Source: Trichobilharzia szidati | Taxonomy: Eukaryota; Platyhelminthes; Trematoda; Strigeidida; Schistosomatidae | Length of the DNA: 64,000 nucleotides | Direction: 5' to 3' | Assembly (NCBI GenBank): GCA_944472155.2 | Contig: OX235277.1 | Coordinates: 35,660,804-35,724,803, forward strand | Part shown: positions 9,603 through 20,960 of the stretch, piece after piece | How positions within the stretch are numbered: the stretch's first letter is position 1 | How the letters are laid out: each line of letters begins with the position of its first letter | Translations under genes and position numbers: made by a program | The notes under the pieces: model-generated | Databases searched by the model: none | The model's input: the letters and a program-made list of their open reading frames with translations, nothing else | What the model was told of the DNA's origin: nothing

Positions 9603-10680
9603 CTGTTACTATTATTGTTGTTATGATTATTAGAGCTACGTATTTTATGATTCGTATTACTATTGCTACTACTACTATTATTATTGTTAGTAGTAGTAGT
9701 CGCAGCACTAGCGTTATTATTATTACTACTATTATTACTACCACTGCCCATATCCATACTATTCAAACTTGTTTTACTTCCACGTTTGGATGAATGCTGT
9801 GAGTTCAGATTACTCGTCTCCATTGGCTGATGATGTTGACGTTGATAAGAGGAGTGTTGCTGAGAGTGAGGTTGTTGAAATGATTCACTATCGCTTAAAT
9901 TTGATCTCTCTGTATATGCAGATAAAGAAGTTGGTACTGATGTCGCCGATACTACCATTGATGATGATGATGATGGGGACACTGAGCAGGATGTCATTGG
10001 TGTTGGCGTTGCACTTGAAGATATAAACAAACACGGATTAATTGTTGCATCGATTCCCTCCAATTTCAAATGATGATCTGATTTTAGTAAAATATCATAA
10101 GCTGGATTACAGTTGTTTATACTCTCAGATATCATATTAGTGCTGTATATTTTATTCCCTGTAGAATTCATATTATCACTAGTATTATACTCATATTGAA
10201 CATTGAATCTGTTAAATATATTGAGGATTGTTCCATTATGGCTGTTGTTGTTGCTGTTGTCGATGCTGGTGTTGGCGTTGCTGTCGTTGCTATTGGTGTT
10301 GAAGTGTTCACTGTTGTTAAATGCTCAATAGGCATTGCTCCTGTGGTTGTAATTGTTGTTTTACTCGTCACTGTTGTATTTACAAGTTTATTCTTATGCA
10401 TACTGTAAGTAATTTCGTCTGGTTTAAGTTGTAGATCCGATGAAAAAGAACAGTTGTCGTCATTTTCATCAACTGTAACAGCATCAAGAAGATAGTCATC
10501 CATACTACTATCACTTCTACTGATGCTAGTATTAGTAGTAGCAGTAGCAGTAACAGTCGTCTCAGTTGTAGTCAGTGAGTTGTATTCAATATCACAGTTT
10601 AATATTTCAGTCGAGTTAAGATGAGGATGCGGATTCTCTGTTGAAGATAACGATGATATTGTGCATAATTCTATTGTCAT
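9601..10680 (-). CDS. Low-complexity Asn/Ser/Thr/Gln-rich protein, coding exon with one frame change
   Basis: The function is not recognised. The first frame starts at ATG 10680 (MTIELCTISSLSS), is Thr-rich, and contains an acidic patch near residues 60-80 (MDDYLLDAVTVDENDDN). It stops at 10168. A second frame is open from about 10336 to the donor at 9601 and encodes EHFNTNSN-type Asn-rich sequence, then ILLKSDHHLKLEGIDATI, Ser runs, a Gln/His stretch (SQQHSSYQRQHHQ), SSKRGSKTSLNSMD, and long Asn/Ser runs. The two frames overlap between 10168 and 10336 in a CAA-rich tract. A 1-bp indel there (assembly error or real), or two separate ORFs, would explain this. Acidic plus polar low-complexity composition suits the N-terminal part of a transcription regulator, with the functional domain in later exons beyond the window or in the intron, but that is inference. 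It is the only clearly non-transposon coding sequence seen. Confidence 0.55.
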
Positions 10681-12545
10681 AATTTCTTATTAATACTGTT
10701 GAGATATTCACGCCGATTCATTTATGTACATATATATATATCATAGCCATATTTTTGAAGATAATTCTTATTGTCCCTGCGAATAATTCTCCAATATTCC
10801 TGAGTTAGATCTCTTTGGGCAGTATGCGTTGCTTATCGGACAGAAAGTGTATGTGAAAGGAATTTTTATAGCCTTTTTCGTATTTACTTAATAATAATGA
10901 TAATTTATGTACACAGTCAAAGAAAGGTTAAGATACTGGTTGGATGAACTCATTTGAATAGGCAATCTATATTATATATACTTAGAGGCAATCAATTCTA
11001 ACCGATAGATGTAACGACACTAATTTTGTTATTTTGTTTGTTTGCTTGCCTGCCTGTATACACACACTGAGAAGAGGGGAATAATAAATATCGATCTACA
11101 GGCTTCATTTTTTCTCCCAACTTCTTCCTGTTTCAATTTAACACTTACTCTCCCTAATGTGCGTAGGTGTGTGTGTGTGTGTCTGATGGAGTGGATGATT
11201 GAGACAAGGATACATGGAGGGAGGGAGAGAGGAAGCAGAGAAGAGGCAGCAAATAACTACGCCTTCCCCCATAGAGTAATACTCAACGAATCGACCAATA
11301 AACTAGGAGATTATTGATAAATACAAGCAATAGAATGAATGAAGAGATGGAGTAGAGTAGGAATTGTAGGCGTAGAGCTGGGATTAGGTTGATAGACAAA
11401 CTAGCAGGCGCAAGACACAAGCACACACATACACACACTGCTTTCAGACCTCCTCCTGCCTACATATTATTGCCTAAAGAGTTAAAACAGCCACATTCAT
11501 AGTTAGATAGAACAGACTCAACATTCTTGCAACTTTGAGTCAATAATATGGAATTTAGATTAAAAACACTCTCTAAATTTCTATTGGGTTTCTTTTTTCC
11601 TACAGAATAGGGTGTATCTCAGCAACGTATAGATATTGTTGTTAGCCAATCAATCATATTGAAAGAGAAAAATGTAACTGGTCGCCTGTCTGTTTCTGTT
11701 TCTGTTCGTCTATCCATCTCTCTCTCTACTCTTTTACGGTCTGCTGATCGACTGACTAACTGACTGAATAAAGTAAACAGAAGGACAGGAGATGATTTAA
11801 TCAGCATAAAAAGGGAGTTTAAAAACTTGTGTAACACATGAATTGTGTTGCCACACCTATCTTAAACTAACATACAACAGAACTCACGAGGCGTTATATA
11901 TATACATATATATATATACATGAGATTGTATCCTTGATCTCATATTCTATAAATATATTTGGATGATTTAAGATTTAGAAATCGATTTTTGGATAACAAT
12001 TGATTTATCGCGAAAGCAAATGCCTTAAAAGTTGACTGACAATAGAAAATAGCATTTCTATTCCCTATGAAAAAAATTTCCTTTTTCTATCTCTAGGTCA
12101 ATCCATTCACTTCTATTGATAGATAGTATCTTATACAGTGGATAACAAATGTATACGTTGTTTCTTTAGAAAAAAAATGGCTACTGCCTCTGAAAAAACA
12201 CAATAATAAATGCAATTACAATTCATGCTACTGAAATAGACAAATCAGTAGTAACCTTCTATCCGTTGAAATTTTGTTCAATATTTTTATGGAAATGAAT
12301 GTCCCTGAATCTAATTTGCATCAGCTCTGTCTGACTGGGATGCACTAGGGCGCAGTAAAACTTTTAGCGCTGAAGAGGCGCGAACATACCAAATCATCTC
12401 GTAACACTCAGTGTGAAACCAAGTAAATGACACCATATTCATGGAAAACATTTACTCAATGAAGTATTATGGTATTTAAGCAGTGTATGTGGTAATTTTT
12501 CGGTTAGGTTTTGGCTAGGGACAGGTTAGGGTTACATTAACTTAA
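10681..12545. other. Upstream region of the 9601-10680 exon; microsatellites
   Basis: This is mostly single-copy-looking sequence with no recognised transposon. It holds TA-rich runs at 10730-10742 and 11890-11925, (TG)n at 11165-11182, (CA)n at 11420-11440, and a telomere-like GGTTAGGGTTAC near 12524. It is the candidate 5' UTR/promoter zone for the minus-strand gene; no defined promoter element can be named with confidence. Confidence 0.4.
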
Positions 12546-13350
12546 CTCACACAAAATCGAAGACTTACAAGCGAAAACCGACAAACTGGTCGAAGAGGCT
12601 GGCAGCAAAGACAGGACTCCAGGTGAACATAGGCAAGATAGAGGTTATGGAAATAACCAACCAACAACAACAACAGCAGCAACATCCACCACCAATCACC
12701 ATCAACGGGAGGGATTTGAAAGAGGTTACTTCTTTCACTTACCTAGGGAGCATTGTCTCAACTCAAGGAGGAACAGACGAGGATGTCAAATCGAGAATCG
12801 GGAAGGCGAGAAACACATTCATCAACCTGAAACCAATCTGCAAATCTTCGTCACTCAGCAACAACAACAACAACAAAATTCGGATTTTCAATACAAACGT
12901 CAAGTCAATCAGTTCTTCTATACGGAACAGAAACTTGGCAGGTCACAAAGAATATTTCCAACAGCCTGTTGCAGACCTTTATCAACAGCTGTCTTCGCTC
13001 TATACTGAAGATCAGATGGCCGGTCGGAAAGAATCACCAACAAGAAACTATGGGAACAAACAAAGCAAGAGCCAATCACCCAACAAATATGCAGGAGAAA
13101 TTGTAGATGGATTGGACACTCGCTGTGGAGGCCGTTGGGTGACATCGCACGTCAGGCCATAGCTCGAGTGGAACCCGAAAGGGAAGAGGCGAGTGGGACG
13201 TCCAAGGGTGACATGGAGGAGATCGTGCGAAGAGGAGCTGAAACAGTATGGACTAACATGGATGCAAGTGAAACGTATATCAGAAGACAGAAGCAAGTGG
13301 AGGTGCGCAGTTGAAGCCCTATGTTCCACTAGGAACCCAAGGGAACAATA
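12546..13350 (+). pseudogene. SR2-like RTE LINE 3' part
   Basis: In pieces it encodes DKLVEEA, EVMEI, a Gln-rich linker (seven Gln then HPP), FTYLGSIVSTQGGTDED, IGKARNTF, and after frameshifts RRNCRWIGHSLWRPLGD, ARQAIARVEPE. The 3' end is GAAGCCCTATGTTCCACTAG then an (AAT)n tail. It is 5' truncated before the RT active site. The pieces fit RTE RT thumb and C-terminal regions. Confidence 0.8.
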
Positions 13351-13929
13351 ATAATAATAAGAGATTAGGGGGATAAATTTCCAGACCATAGATGCTACGA
13401 ATTCACAGGAATAATTTGGGCGCCAAGCTATATGAATCATTATAAATTATTTAAAATAATCCCAGTGCGTTTCAGATAAAAATCAAAACAAGATTTTTAC
13501 GAACGTCTCACTGTGTAAGCCACAGCTTCTTCTTCTTCAGCAGATTTATTCGAATTTTACCAATCAACATCAAAATATATACTCAATAATTACATAAACT
13601 GAAGTGGTTTCCTTTCATGGTCACTTGTCGATAGATATTTGAACCAATAGATAAATGTAAACAGTCATTGCTTATTTGTAATGATTAGTGTTCAGTTGTT
13701 CAGGACGAGAAGTAAAAATCTAAAATTGAAAGATCTTGGGTATCGACGATAGCTATTCCATGTCGAAAGTTTATTTCAAGTCCTCTAATTCTTTCGAAGA
13801 AAACTTTAGTGAATGTTAAAGATATATTTCCCGAAATGGCACAAAACAACTAAGTCTATAGGATCAAGTGTTCAAAATATGAAGCTTTCTAAATAGAGGA
13901 AAGCAGTAGACATGTGAAGGTCAGAGTGA

Positions 13930-14125
13930 ATGAACACAGGATGTACACACGAAACATTCGCCTAGAAATGAGGTAGAATTAAGGAGTATAGAAAGAAGAC
14001 CAGAGGACATAAGATTGATTTCGACAATGTCGAATTCCTAGGAAGAGGCTTTCATTCACGTAAAGAAAGGCTGACCTCTGAAGTCTTGCATATTTTAACA
14101 GCATCGAATGCAGTGAAAGAGAGAG
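13930..14125 (+). pseudogene. Penelope-like element, C-terminal coding remnant
   Basis: Plus-strand translation near 14008-14106 gives HKIDFDNVEFLGRGFH then SRKERLTSEVLHIL. This parallels GHKLDFDNIEIIRRNF and HKERLISSEALHIK in the minus-strand PLE at 30077-30975. It is the tail of the GIY-YIG-containing region, without the catalytic part. Confidence 0.65.
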
Positions 14126-14211
14126 AGAAGAGATAGGCTTATCACCTATATGGCAAACTCTAATGAAGCGAAACAGATAAGGAAAAAAATATTCAATCGT
14201 ATATTATTATT

Positions 14212-14414
14212 GTTTTTCTTTCCTTCACGTTCCCAATGAAACATAGGGCTTCAAGATAGAGGCTTGAAGTTTCGGTAGCAGTGTTTATTTTTACAGGATA
14301 AGGCGGCTAGCCTCATGCCCAACCTCTCCTCTTTACCAGTTTTATCGAGGTAAAGGAGTGCGTCGACCAGGGATCGAACCCCGGACCATGTGTACGGTCG
14401 GCGAGCGTTCTAAC
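14212..14414 (-). mobile_element. SINE2a, head truncated
   Basis: Plus coordinates show TTTCCTTCACGTTCCC, GGTAGCAGTGTTTATTTTTA, AACCTCTCCTCTTTACCAG and GGGATCGAACCCCGGACCAT. The last bases of the tRNA-like head are missing after GAGCGTTCTAACC. Confidence 0.75.
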
Positions 14415-14559
14415 CAACGTCATCCTATATTATGACCACTGTAAAATACTATCATGTTTTGATGTGTTTTTCACACAAGAAACAACATGCGCATGCACTC
14501 ATAAAGACAGATATGTATATGTGACAATTTGAAATTATCAAGTATTGGTTTTGTAGGGA

Positions 14560-14882
14560 TTTTGTTTGATTGGTTGGAGGATTTCATCATGAGCTGACAT
14601 CAGTTAGAGAACCATTGGAAAATCTGGGAGTACTGGACAGCTGTTTCGCTGGCCTAGTTTGGGACTCTTCATCAGCACGCTGGATCGTGTCCCAGTGGCT
14701 CAATGGTCTACGAGCTCACTCGTTTGTAACCAGAAGGTCCTGGGTTTGAGTCCCGGTGGGTACGTACTGCTGAGGAGTCCCAAACTAGGCTAGGGAAACA
14801 GCTTTCCAGTACCCCTGGTGGTTTTCTAATGATTCTCCACCTGATGTCAGCTCATGATGAAATCCTCCATGCAATTTGATAT
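14560..14882. mobile_element. HHR-SINE inverted pair inside the PLE composite
   Basis: A minus-oriented tail plus hammerhead (14560-14680) is joined to a plus-oriented tRNA-like block, hammerhead and tail (14685-14882). The plus copy has an A box (GTGGCTCAATGGTC), Thr-like TTTGTAACC, and a B box GGTTTGAGTCC with one change. Confidence 0.8.
14764..14812 (+). ncRNA. Hammerhead motif, inactive stem II
   Basis: Stem I GTACTG/CAGTAC and core CTGAGGA (fits CUGANGA) are perfect. The GGAC side of stem II is replaced by GGCTAGG, although GAAACAGCT follows. The copy is informative because it shows the ancestral register: stem I, then a complete core, with no base shared between them. Confidence 0.55.
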
Positions 14883-15129
14883 TAATCATTACAAATAAGC
14901 AACGACTGTTTACATTTATCTATTGGTTCAAATATCTATCGACAAGTGACCATGAAAGGAAACCACTTCAGTTTATGTAATTATTGAGTATATATTTTGA
15001 TGTTGATTGGTAAAATTCGAATAAATCTGCTGAAGAAGAAGAAGCTGTGGCTTACACAGTGAGACGTTCGTAAAAATCTTGTTTTGATTTTTATCTGAAA
15101 CGCACTGGGATTATTTTAAATAATTTATA

Positions 15130-16059
15130 ACACATTACTATTAGATAAAGGTTAGAGTTATGGTAAGGAGGCCAAATTTACCTTTCACTCCTATGACTGT
15201 TTCCTTGTGATCGTGTATTCTTGGTGCCTGAGGTTTAGCCTCTCCGAAACTAGCGTTTTGTGCTATATACCGTCTAATTAACGTCAGCTTCATAATGCCT
15301 GATTGAAATAGCAATAGTCATAAGTAGAGAGGTAAGTTAGTTTAATAATCCTCTCCCGTCATGGATACATCTAACTGAATACTAGGCTATTCAGAGTATT
15401 TTGTAGTAATGACTGAGTTGATTGAAATTCTTATTGTGAATCGTTATAAATTGTGTGAACTTTTTCATTTTTAGGGCTAATTTGTAACATCTACAGTGTT
15501 GTCAATATTAGTGTGTCAACAGAAAAAGGATAGAAAATATTTATAGTGACAGCTGACAAGTCCCAAATAGGGCGAAATGCGCATCTCGATGGATTCTATT
15601 GAGATAGTCACCATCCACCAGTTTGCTTCACGAAACACAAACATACTTTTATCACACGGATGACGAATAACTGACAGGAGCTTTAAATAACTTAAGTCCA
15701 GCTAAGAACAAATCAGTGTAAGCAGATAGGGACAGTAGGGAACCTTGCAGTATCTCGGTGATTAAACTTAGAGTAAAATACTCACACAATTTCTACTACA
15801 TCATGTATTCTTCTGTATCCTTTGTTCTACTCTGAAGATTTGATTTTCTTCATCTGAAAATCATTCACCTTACTCCGTCTTTGCTATGTCATCAAAAAGT
15901 ACTTCCATCAGTGACATAACCTATTTTATTGATATACTCTTTATAGTTCAACTGTGTTTCTACCCATTACATTTTTTAACTCGGTCTATTTTCAGAAATA
16001 TTCGTGTAATCATTCCATAAATAGTCAGTCTTTTGAGCTATCAATAATTTAACAACTAG
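15130..16059 (+). other. Mixed stretch with an Sm-alpha-like hammerhead remnant at 15546-15600
   Basis: At 15550: CAG, CTGACAA, GTCCCAAATAGGGC stem-loop, GAAA, ATGCGCAT palindrome, then C and TGGATTC. This matches the Sm-alpha hammerhead except G8 changed to A, a core change expected to abolish cleavage. The rest of the stretch is unassigned. Confidence 0.45.
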
Positions 16060-16945
16060 CTCACATGGTCCCACTATCATTGACGGCATAGAGGTTGAAA
16101 CTACATCTAATGTCAAGTATCTTGGACTGAGTATTTCCTCCGATCTTTCCTGGTCCTCTCACATCTTGCTAGTTACTAGAAAGATGTTTCGCTTAACGTT
16201 CTACGTTAGGAAGTTTAGGCAGTCTGGTATAAAGCAGTCTTTGCTTTCTCAGTTTGTCAATTCCTGTATTCTACCCATCCCTCTTTACTGCTCCCCATTA
16301 ATCTTCCCTGGACTACTTAAGAAAGACTTTGCTTCGCTGCATAGGGCACTAAAAGCTGTTAGTAGGGCAAGTGGGATTTCGTTAAACCAACTGGTTAACA
16401 CCATTGTGGATAGACATATAATATCATGTAAGAAACTGGCGAATTCTACATTGTCAGACCCCGAACACCCTCTCTATACGCAGCTCTCTCCTTGCATTTC
16501 ATCTAGTAGAACTAGAAGCAACTATAGGAAGCTATATGCCAGGACTACCAAGTATAAAAACTCCACAATACCTTATCTGGCACAGCTGTTATGTGATGAG
16601 AAAACTGTTAGGCATGACACGATCAACTTACTGCGGCACTCTAACAAATTGTTCCCATTAGCTTTTGTCCTCCTTTCTTTGTTACTATTATATTGTTGCT
16701 CATATATTCTATTACAGACTGATTTTATATATCATATCCTGTGATGCATTGTTTAAATATGTGAATGCAATGCTGTTCTTTTTATTTCTTTTATTTCTCC
16801 TTTTTCTTTTTGTTATTGTTGCTTTATATTCTTAAATCCTTATAAAATTTATGAGGTAATTAGATGCAATATTGTAATGAACGCTGAAAATTCCATACCA
16901 GCACCACAAATACTGTTTGGAATAAAGCCATTATTATTATTATCA
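16060..16945 (+). pseudogene. CR1-like LINE, C-terminal ORF and 3' UTR
   Basis: The longest clean LINE segment of the window. The frame runs from about 16081 (IDGIEVETTSNVKYLGLSIS) through FRLTFYVRKFRQSGI, LLSQFVNSCILPIPLYCSP, LKAVSRASGISLNQLVN, YRKLYARTTKYKNS and PYLAQLLCDEKTVR. It therefore covers the region after the RT catalytic core. The 3' UTR ends in GCTGAAAATTCCATACC, AAATACTGTTTGGAATAAAG and (ATT)n, the microsatellite end typical of CR1. It is 5' truncated. Confidence 0.8.
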
Positions 16946-17109
16946 TATTACATCATTCCTGACTTATGTTACTCTTAGTTCCTATAACCAATTACTCCTT
17001 GTCATAGCAGAAAAAAGTATGTTTAAATCTCACATGTAATTTATGCCTTTGTATTGTAATAAGGAATGAGCTCATGTTATCCCAATAATCACAGATGTTT
17101 TGATGATAT

Positions 17110-17410
17110 CAGATAGTTGAAGGCAATCGGCGGGAAGCTTTCCTTGACCTAGGTTTCTTGTTAGCTGGCACTCGTCAGCAAGGCGTATCTGCAACCTTGA
17201 AGAATCTCATGTCCCTTCTGAGATTCGAACCATAGGTCCAAGACTTCCTGCCGATCGCCTCCAACCATCTAATATCATCTAATCAACGTGCACCGGGTTA
17301 GCGAGCTACCTAGAATGGTGGCCACATTACAAACCTGACTGTTAGCATTCGGTCTGCACCAAACAAAGGACTAGACACATCACACTAGTTACTAGTGTCC
17401 AATCAAAATA
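17110..17410 (-). mobile_element. SINE3
   Basis: Minus strand: B-box-like ATGGTTCGAATCTCAGAAGG, then CATGAGATTCTTCAAGG, GCAGATACGCCTTGCTGACG, and CAAGAAACCTAGGTCAAGG. The 5' side (plus coordinates 17290-17410) has CACATTACAAACCTGACTG. Part of the tRNA-like A-box side is deleted. Confidence 0.65.
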
Positions 17411-17794
17411 ATCACAGCTGTTATCAAATTTCCCTAGCTCTCAGGTTGGTTATCATCTGAGATCTGGTTTAAAAGTTCATTTGCTTCTCTAGGAATTGAT
17501 TTTTAATCGTTTAAAATAGTTAGAGAGACTGAAAAAGAATCATCTGGCATAAACTGCTACGAGAAATGACATCAATCCACATTCGAGATTTGTAGACCTT
17601 TGAATATTTTTGCCAAGTATTTAATGCAAATATATAGTTCTTACTTTTCAAAGCTGTAGTATTCAGACTAGAATTAGTCTTTCTGTTACAGAAGAAGAAT
17701 AAAGTGAGGTAAATCCAACGAATATGGTGTGTTTATAATGAGAAGGGATGAGTAGAATAATAGAAAGAAAGGAGCAGACGATTGATGGACTTAA
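17411..17794. other. Stretch without recognised features
   Basis: AT-rich; nothing recognised. Confidence 0.3.
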
Positions 17795-17940
17795 ACTGCT
17801 AATTAACCGCGTAGTCCAAGGTTCGATTCCCAACCGACACACACACTTTGAATGTCTCTTAATCTGTAGCAAGCTCGGAAAAGACGGAGAGTTGAGTGTC
17901 ACCAGCAAACAACACCATCGCTGCTATCACTTCAAATTCT
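17795..17940 (+). mobile_element. tRNA-derived SINE remnant
   Basis: AAGGTTCGATTCCCAACCGA is a good B box plus acceptor-like end, followed by CACACACTTTGAATGTC and GTGTCACCAGCAAACAAC. The body is unlike SINE2a except for the head, so it may be an old or different subfamily. Confidence 0.4.
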
Positions 17941-18421
17941 GAAGGAAATACAGATCACCTTCGCTTCACAGATAGATAGATACCAGTATCTTTCGATTTC
18001 GGTTATTTACAGACAGACAGCTGAACTTTTCAGAGTTTCATCAGTAGCTGAAAACATCTTAATACAGGCTTACAAATGTCGTAGGACTAAGTTGAATAAG
18101 CACTTAAGCTGTTTTAGAAAGTAGAATATATTCTTAATTTGAATGTTGGGCTGCAATATTAGAATTTCATGGTAAAACAAGTTGATGATACCTCTTTTAC
18201 ATACTTCGCCTTCTTAGAATTTTCAGTATCCTAGGAGAACCGGAACGGAACGTAAAAAAGATTCTGAGGAGAGGGTTACTCTAAGAAGAAGTTATAAAAC
18301 AAAAAGCTGGAGTGATTTGGTTTGTAAAAATTGAAATCATTACACAGAAGAATCATTTTTCAAATGACACCACCTACGGAACCAGTAAAAAAAAATCAAC
18401 AAATATTGGACAGGATTAATG
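17941..18421. other. Stretch without recognised features
   Basis: It contains short internal complementarities (GAACTTTTCAGAG) but no identifiable family. Confidence 0.3.
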
Positions 18422-19190
18422 TAAGTGTAGAACTTGAGCACTGTGGTAGAATGTAATTCCATATTAGATAAGTTTATTTTAATTGTCACACAGTGATGAT
18501 GCGGTATTAACAACTTGATGACAAGATTTCAAGCAAAAATTATTACAGCTGATAATCATATCAATTTTAGTCACACTTTTTTACAATTCGTCTCAAATAT
18601 ATTTACTCTCTTTCTGTTTCTCCAGCTTCCCATTATTTTTTGTTGCCACATTCCATTTCTCCGGTATAGGTGGCTTTGCGTCATTCCGATTGCACGTGTA
18701 ATCTGTTGAATCGATAAACAAAGCTTCATTGATTAACCTCTCTCTCCACCCATCCACTATATTACTTCTTAATACTCTCATCCTATCCCCCTCTCTTGTG
18801 TGATTACATGTCAGTGAATACAGTGCAATGGGTGAATTCTGCATTTTAGATTACTTAACTTGACAGGATCAATTATTCTAGGTCTAGCTAAATTTTTTAG
18901 TTCCAATAATCTAGTTGACCTTGATTTGCTAGTTTGACCTACGTAATCGACCTCACAGTCAGCAGTACATGGTATTTGGCAAATTATATTTATTTTTCAT
19001 AATTGGATTTATTGAGGAGTACTTAAATCAACAAAGTTTATCTCTGAGAGAGTTGTTTGGTTCAGCTGCCACCCTAATTCCAGAGTCACTGAGAATTCTA
19101 CGTGAGGCCTCTGACATCCCATCTTTATACGACAGTTGTTAATACGGCATCACTGTGTGATTATTGAAATAAACTAATCTAATATGGAAT
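18422..19190 (-). mobile_element. PLE with short inverted ends and GIY-YIG remnant
   Basis: Minus strand: 19130-18920 encodes EASRRILSDSGIRVA and LRDKLC, then a GIY-YIG-like block (NLPNTMYC, EVDYVGQTSKS), LARPRIIDPVKLSNL, and then LYSLTCNHTREGDR, MRVLRSNIVDGWRER, LFIDSTDYTCNRND. Frame breaks separate the blocks. The ends 18455-18515 and 19134-19190 are inverted copies, followed outward at the 18424 side by the GTGCTCAAGTTCTACAC end sequence. Confidence 0.75.
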
Positions 19191-19201
19191 TGGACAGGAT
19201 T

Positions 19202-19378
19202 GCTTGGGATAAATTTTTTTATAGCTTGACTCCACACAGTAATTTTGATACAAGTATGGAATTTTCAGCATTTGATAACGGTAGACCAAATTTAGCAGGT
19301 CGACTATTGATGTTAGGTGTGCGTCGGCCGGGGAACCGAACCCCGGGCCATGTGCATGGTGATTACATTCCAACTACT
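19202..19378 (-). mobile_element. SINE2b
   Basis: Same layout as 3722-3922: degraded tRNA-like head at 19370, GGTTCGGTTCCCC B box with an insertion, body CATCAATAGTCGACCTGC, then GCTGAAAATTCCATACTTG and AAAATTACTGTGTGGAGTC. The end resembles the CR1-like LINE end. Confidence 0.7.
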
Positions 19379-20430
19379 GTGGCAGCGAATGAAACGAAAC
19401 ATCATTTCAGCTATTATGATTTTCTGCAGTTCTCTAACTAGTCATTTTACCCTAAGGAAAGTCAGAAAAAAGGTAAGGAAGATGGTTATATTACTAGTCG
19501 ATACGCTTTACTGCTTACATTTAAATTATCAAATAATAAAATAAAAAGTCTCTAAATCAGGACACACTATACTAATGGACATTTCTTTTCATGATTTATC
19601 TCTCCCACTTTCTTAACACAGCATTAAAATCAATATGATTAGTCACCATTAGAAATTATTTCTCTCTAATTCATTATCGTTTCATACATTTCTGTCTACC
19701 TGTCATCAAACTTATCTAATTTATAAAAGAATCACTTATTCATTGTGGAACAAACAACTAGGTGGATGGGGGAAACAGTAAGCGTTTATCTTAGTTTATT
19801 GAGTGAATTGTCAGTCTCTTTGCCCAATCTCAAGGAATGAGTGTCTAGCCTTTTATAATGTGATTCTTTCCTCCCTTTTTTAATTTTTGGGCAGCATGAT
19901 ATTTTTGTTTCAAATTTTTAACTACTTGACTTAAAATTCAATAGTATATTTTAAAAAGCTAAATTATTTGACAAGAGTAAGATATTGTCTTATCCAGACG
20001 TCTATACTGTAGAAAGTCTTTTCGACGGTACAGGAAATCTAACAAGAATATTAGATGATATTAGAGAAGGAAATTTGCATAAGGGAAAGTAAACTGACAT
20101 GACAATGTACACATTTTCATAATTTTGTTCCCTTTTAGTGTTAGAGAAATTTGATGAGAACTCTCAGCTATCGGGTCAAAGTTACTTGCTCACAAGATTT
20201 AATTGAAGGTGAATTTAAGACTGAAGATAGTCACCCTGTAGGGTTTGTCATGAAACACATAACCAAGAAAGTAGAAAAGAATTCTTATGTATCTTATAGC
20301 AAAATGCTTCTATATACATGAAAAAATCGATTCAAGGTACTTTCAATATATGTAAGCTGCAACTGATATTTTCAACATGAATGCTATTGATTCCTTAACT
20401 GAAAGAAAAAGTGTCCAAGCTACTCACCAC
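19379..20430. other. AT-rich stretch without recognised genes
   Basis: No family recognised. The segment 20160-20290 (CTCAGCTATCGGGTCAAAG and CATGAAACACATAACC) may be the left end of the PLE that follows, but the matching right end is not clear. Confidence 0.3.
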
Positions 20431-20439
20431 TTGTTTTGT

Positions 20440-20960
20440 CTACCATTTCAACTCCTCCTGTGGATACGATTGCTCTAGGAACACAATTTTTCGTTCTATA
20501 GAACATCTGCTAGTGTAGTTAAGCAAAGATGTTGTTAAGCCCATTGACATTTTTAAATTAGATTAGCTCACTCAAAGAGGCGACAAAGTTGACACTGAAA
20601 AGTATTTTTCTATCATCTACCGGGCATTGAATAGATTACTAAAGGCCTGTAGATGCCAAACACCACCAACATTTCAGGCCATTTCAATTCGCCTAAAACA
20701 GTCGGAGCTCTGAACGCAGAAGAAACAGATCCGGTCAGTAATTCTTCCCTGATCTCTCGTGAAACCTACAAATTCATAAAATTCCTATTATTTCTGTTAA
20801 TTCATCAGATATTCAGATGATTTTGAACTGTAATTTATCGATAATATTGATTCTATATTATTTAAAACATTGACAATAACTTTTAAATTTCTATGGTCAT
20901 ATAACTGCAGAACTTCTTGCGAAAGAAGTTATCGAAAAGAATATTCCTTTTTTATTATTT
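20440..20960 (+). pseudogene. PLE C-terminal remnant and 3' end
   Basis: Translation pieces: HFNSSCGYDC (damaged GIY-YIG start as in YQFNCSCG at 54340), VDTEKYFSIIYRALNRLLKA, and TQKKQIRSVILP, which correspond to VNSAFRVIYRIPKSL and CIQKEHVQTLFLPW at 56340. The 3' end at 20895-20960 (CATATAACTGCAGAACTTC, AAGTTATCGAAAAGAATATT) resembles the inverted end of the PLE at 54845-54920. Confidence 0.65.

Larger units (their letters stand above)
13441..15129 (+). mobile_element. PLE composite bounded by 247-bp inverted repeats
   Basis: The left arm 13441-13687 and right arm 14883-15129 are inverted copies differing at about one position. Between them lie a PLE C-terminal coding scrap (13930-14125), a SINE2a (14212-14414) and an inverted pair of HHR-SINEs (14560-14882). 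Inverted terminal repeats are a known PLE arrangement. The sense strand of the right arm holds CTGCTGAAGAAG, a CTGTG/CACAG hairpin and GAGACGTTCGTA, a decayed hammerhead-like string (GAAA changed to GAGA). Confidence 0.7.

Noticed and set aside
9535..10408. Several other-frame open readings rich in Val, Ile or Thr
   Set aside because: They are shadows of the trinucleotide-rich exon at 9601-10680.
18593..18844. 83-codon open frame as a host gene
   Set aside because: It is the C-terminal part of the PLE at 18422-19190.
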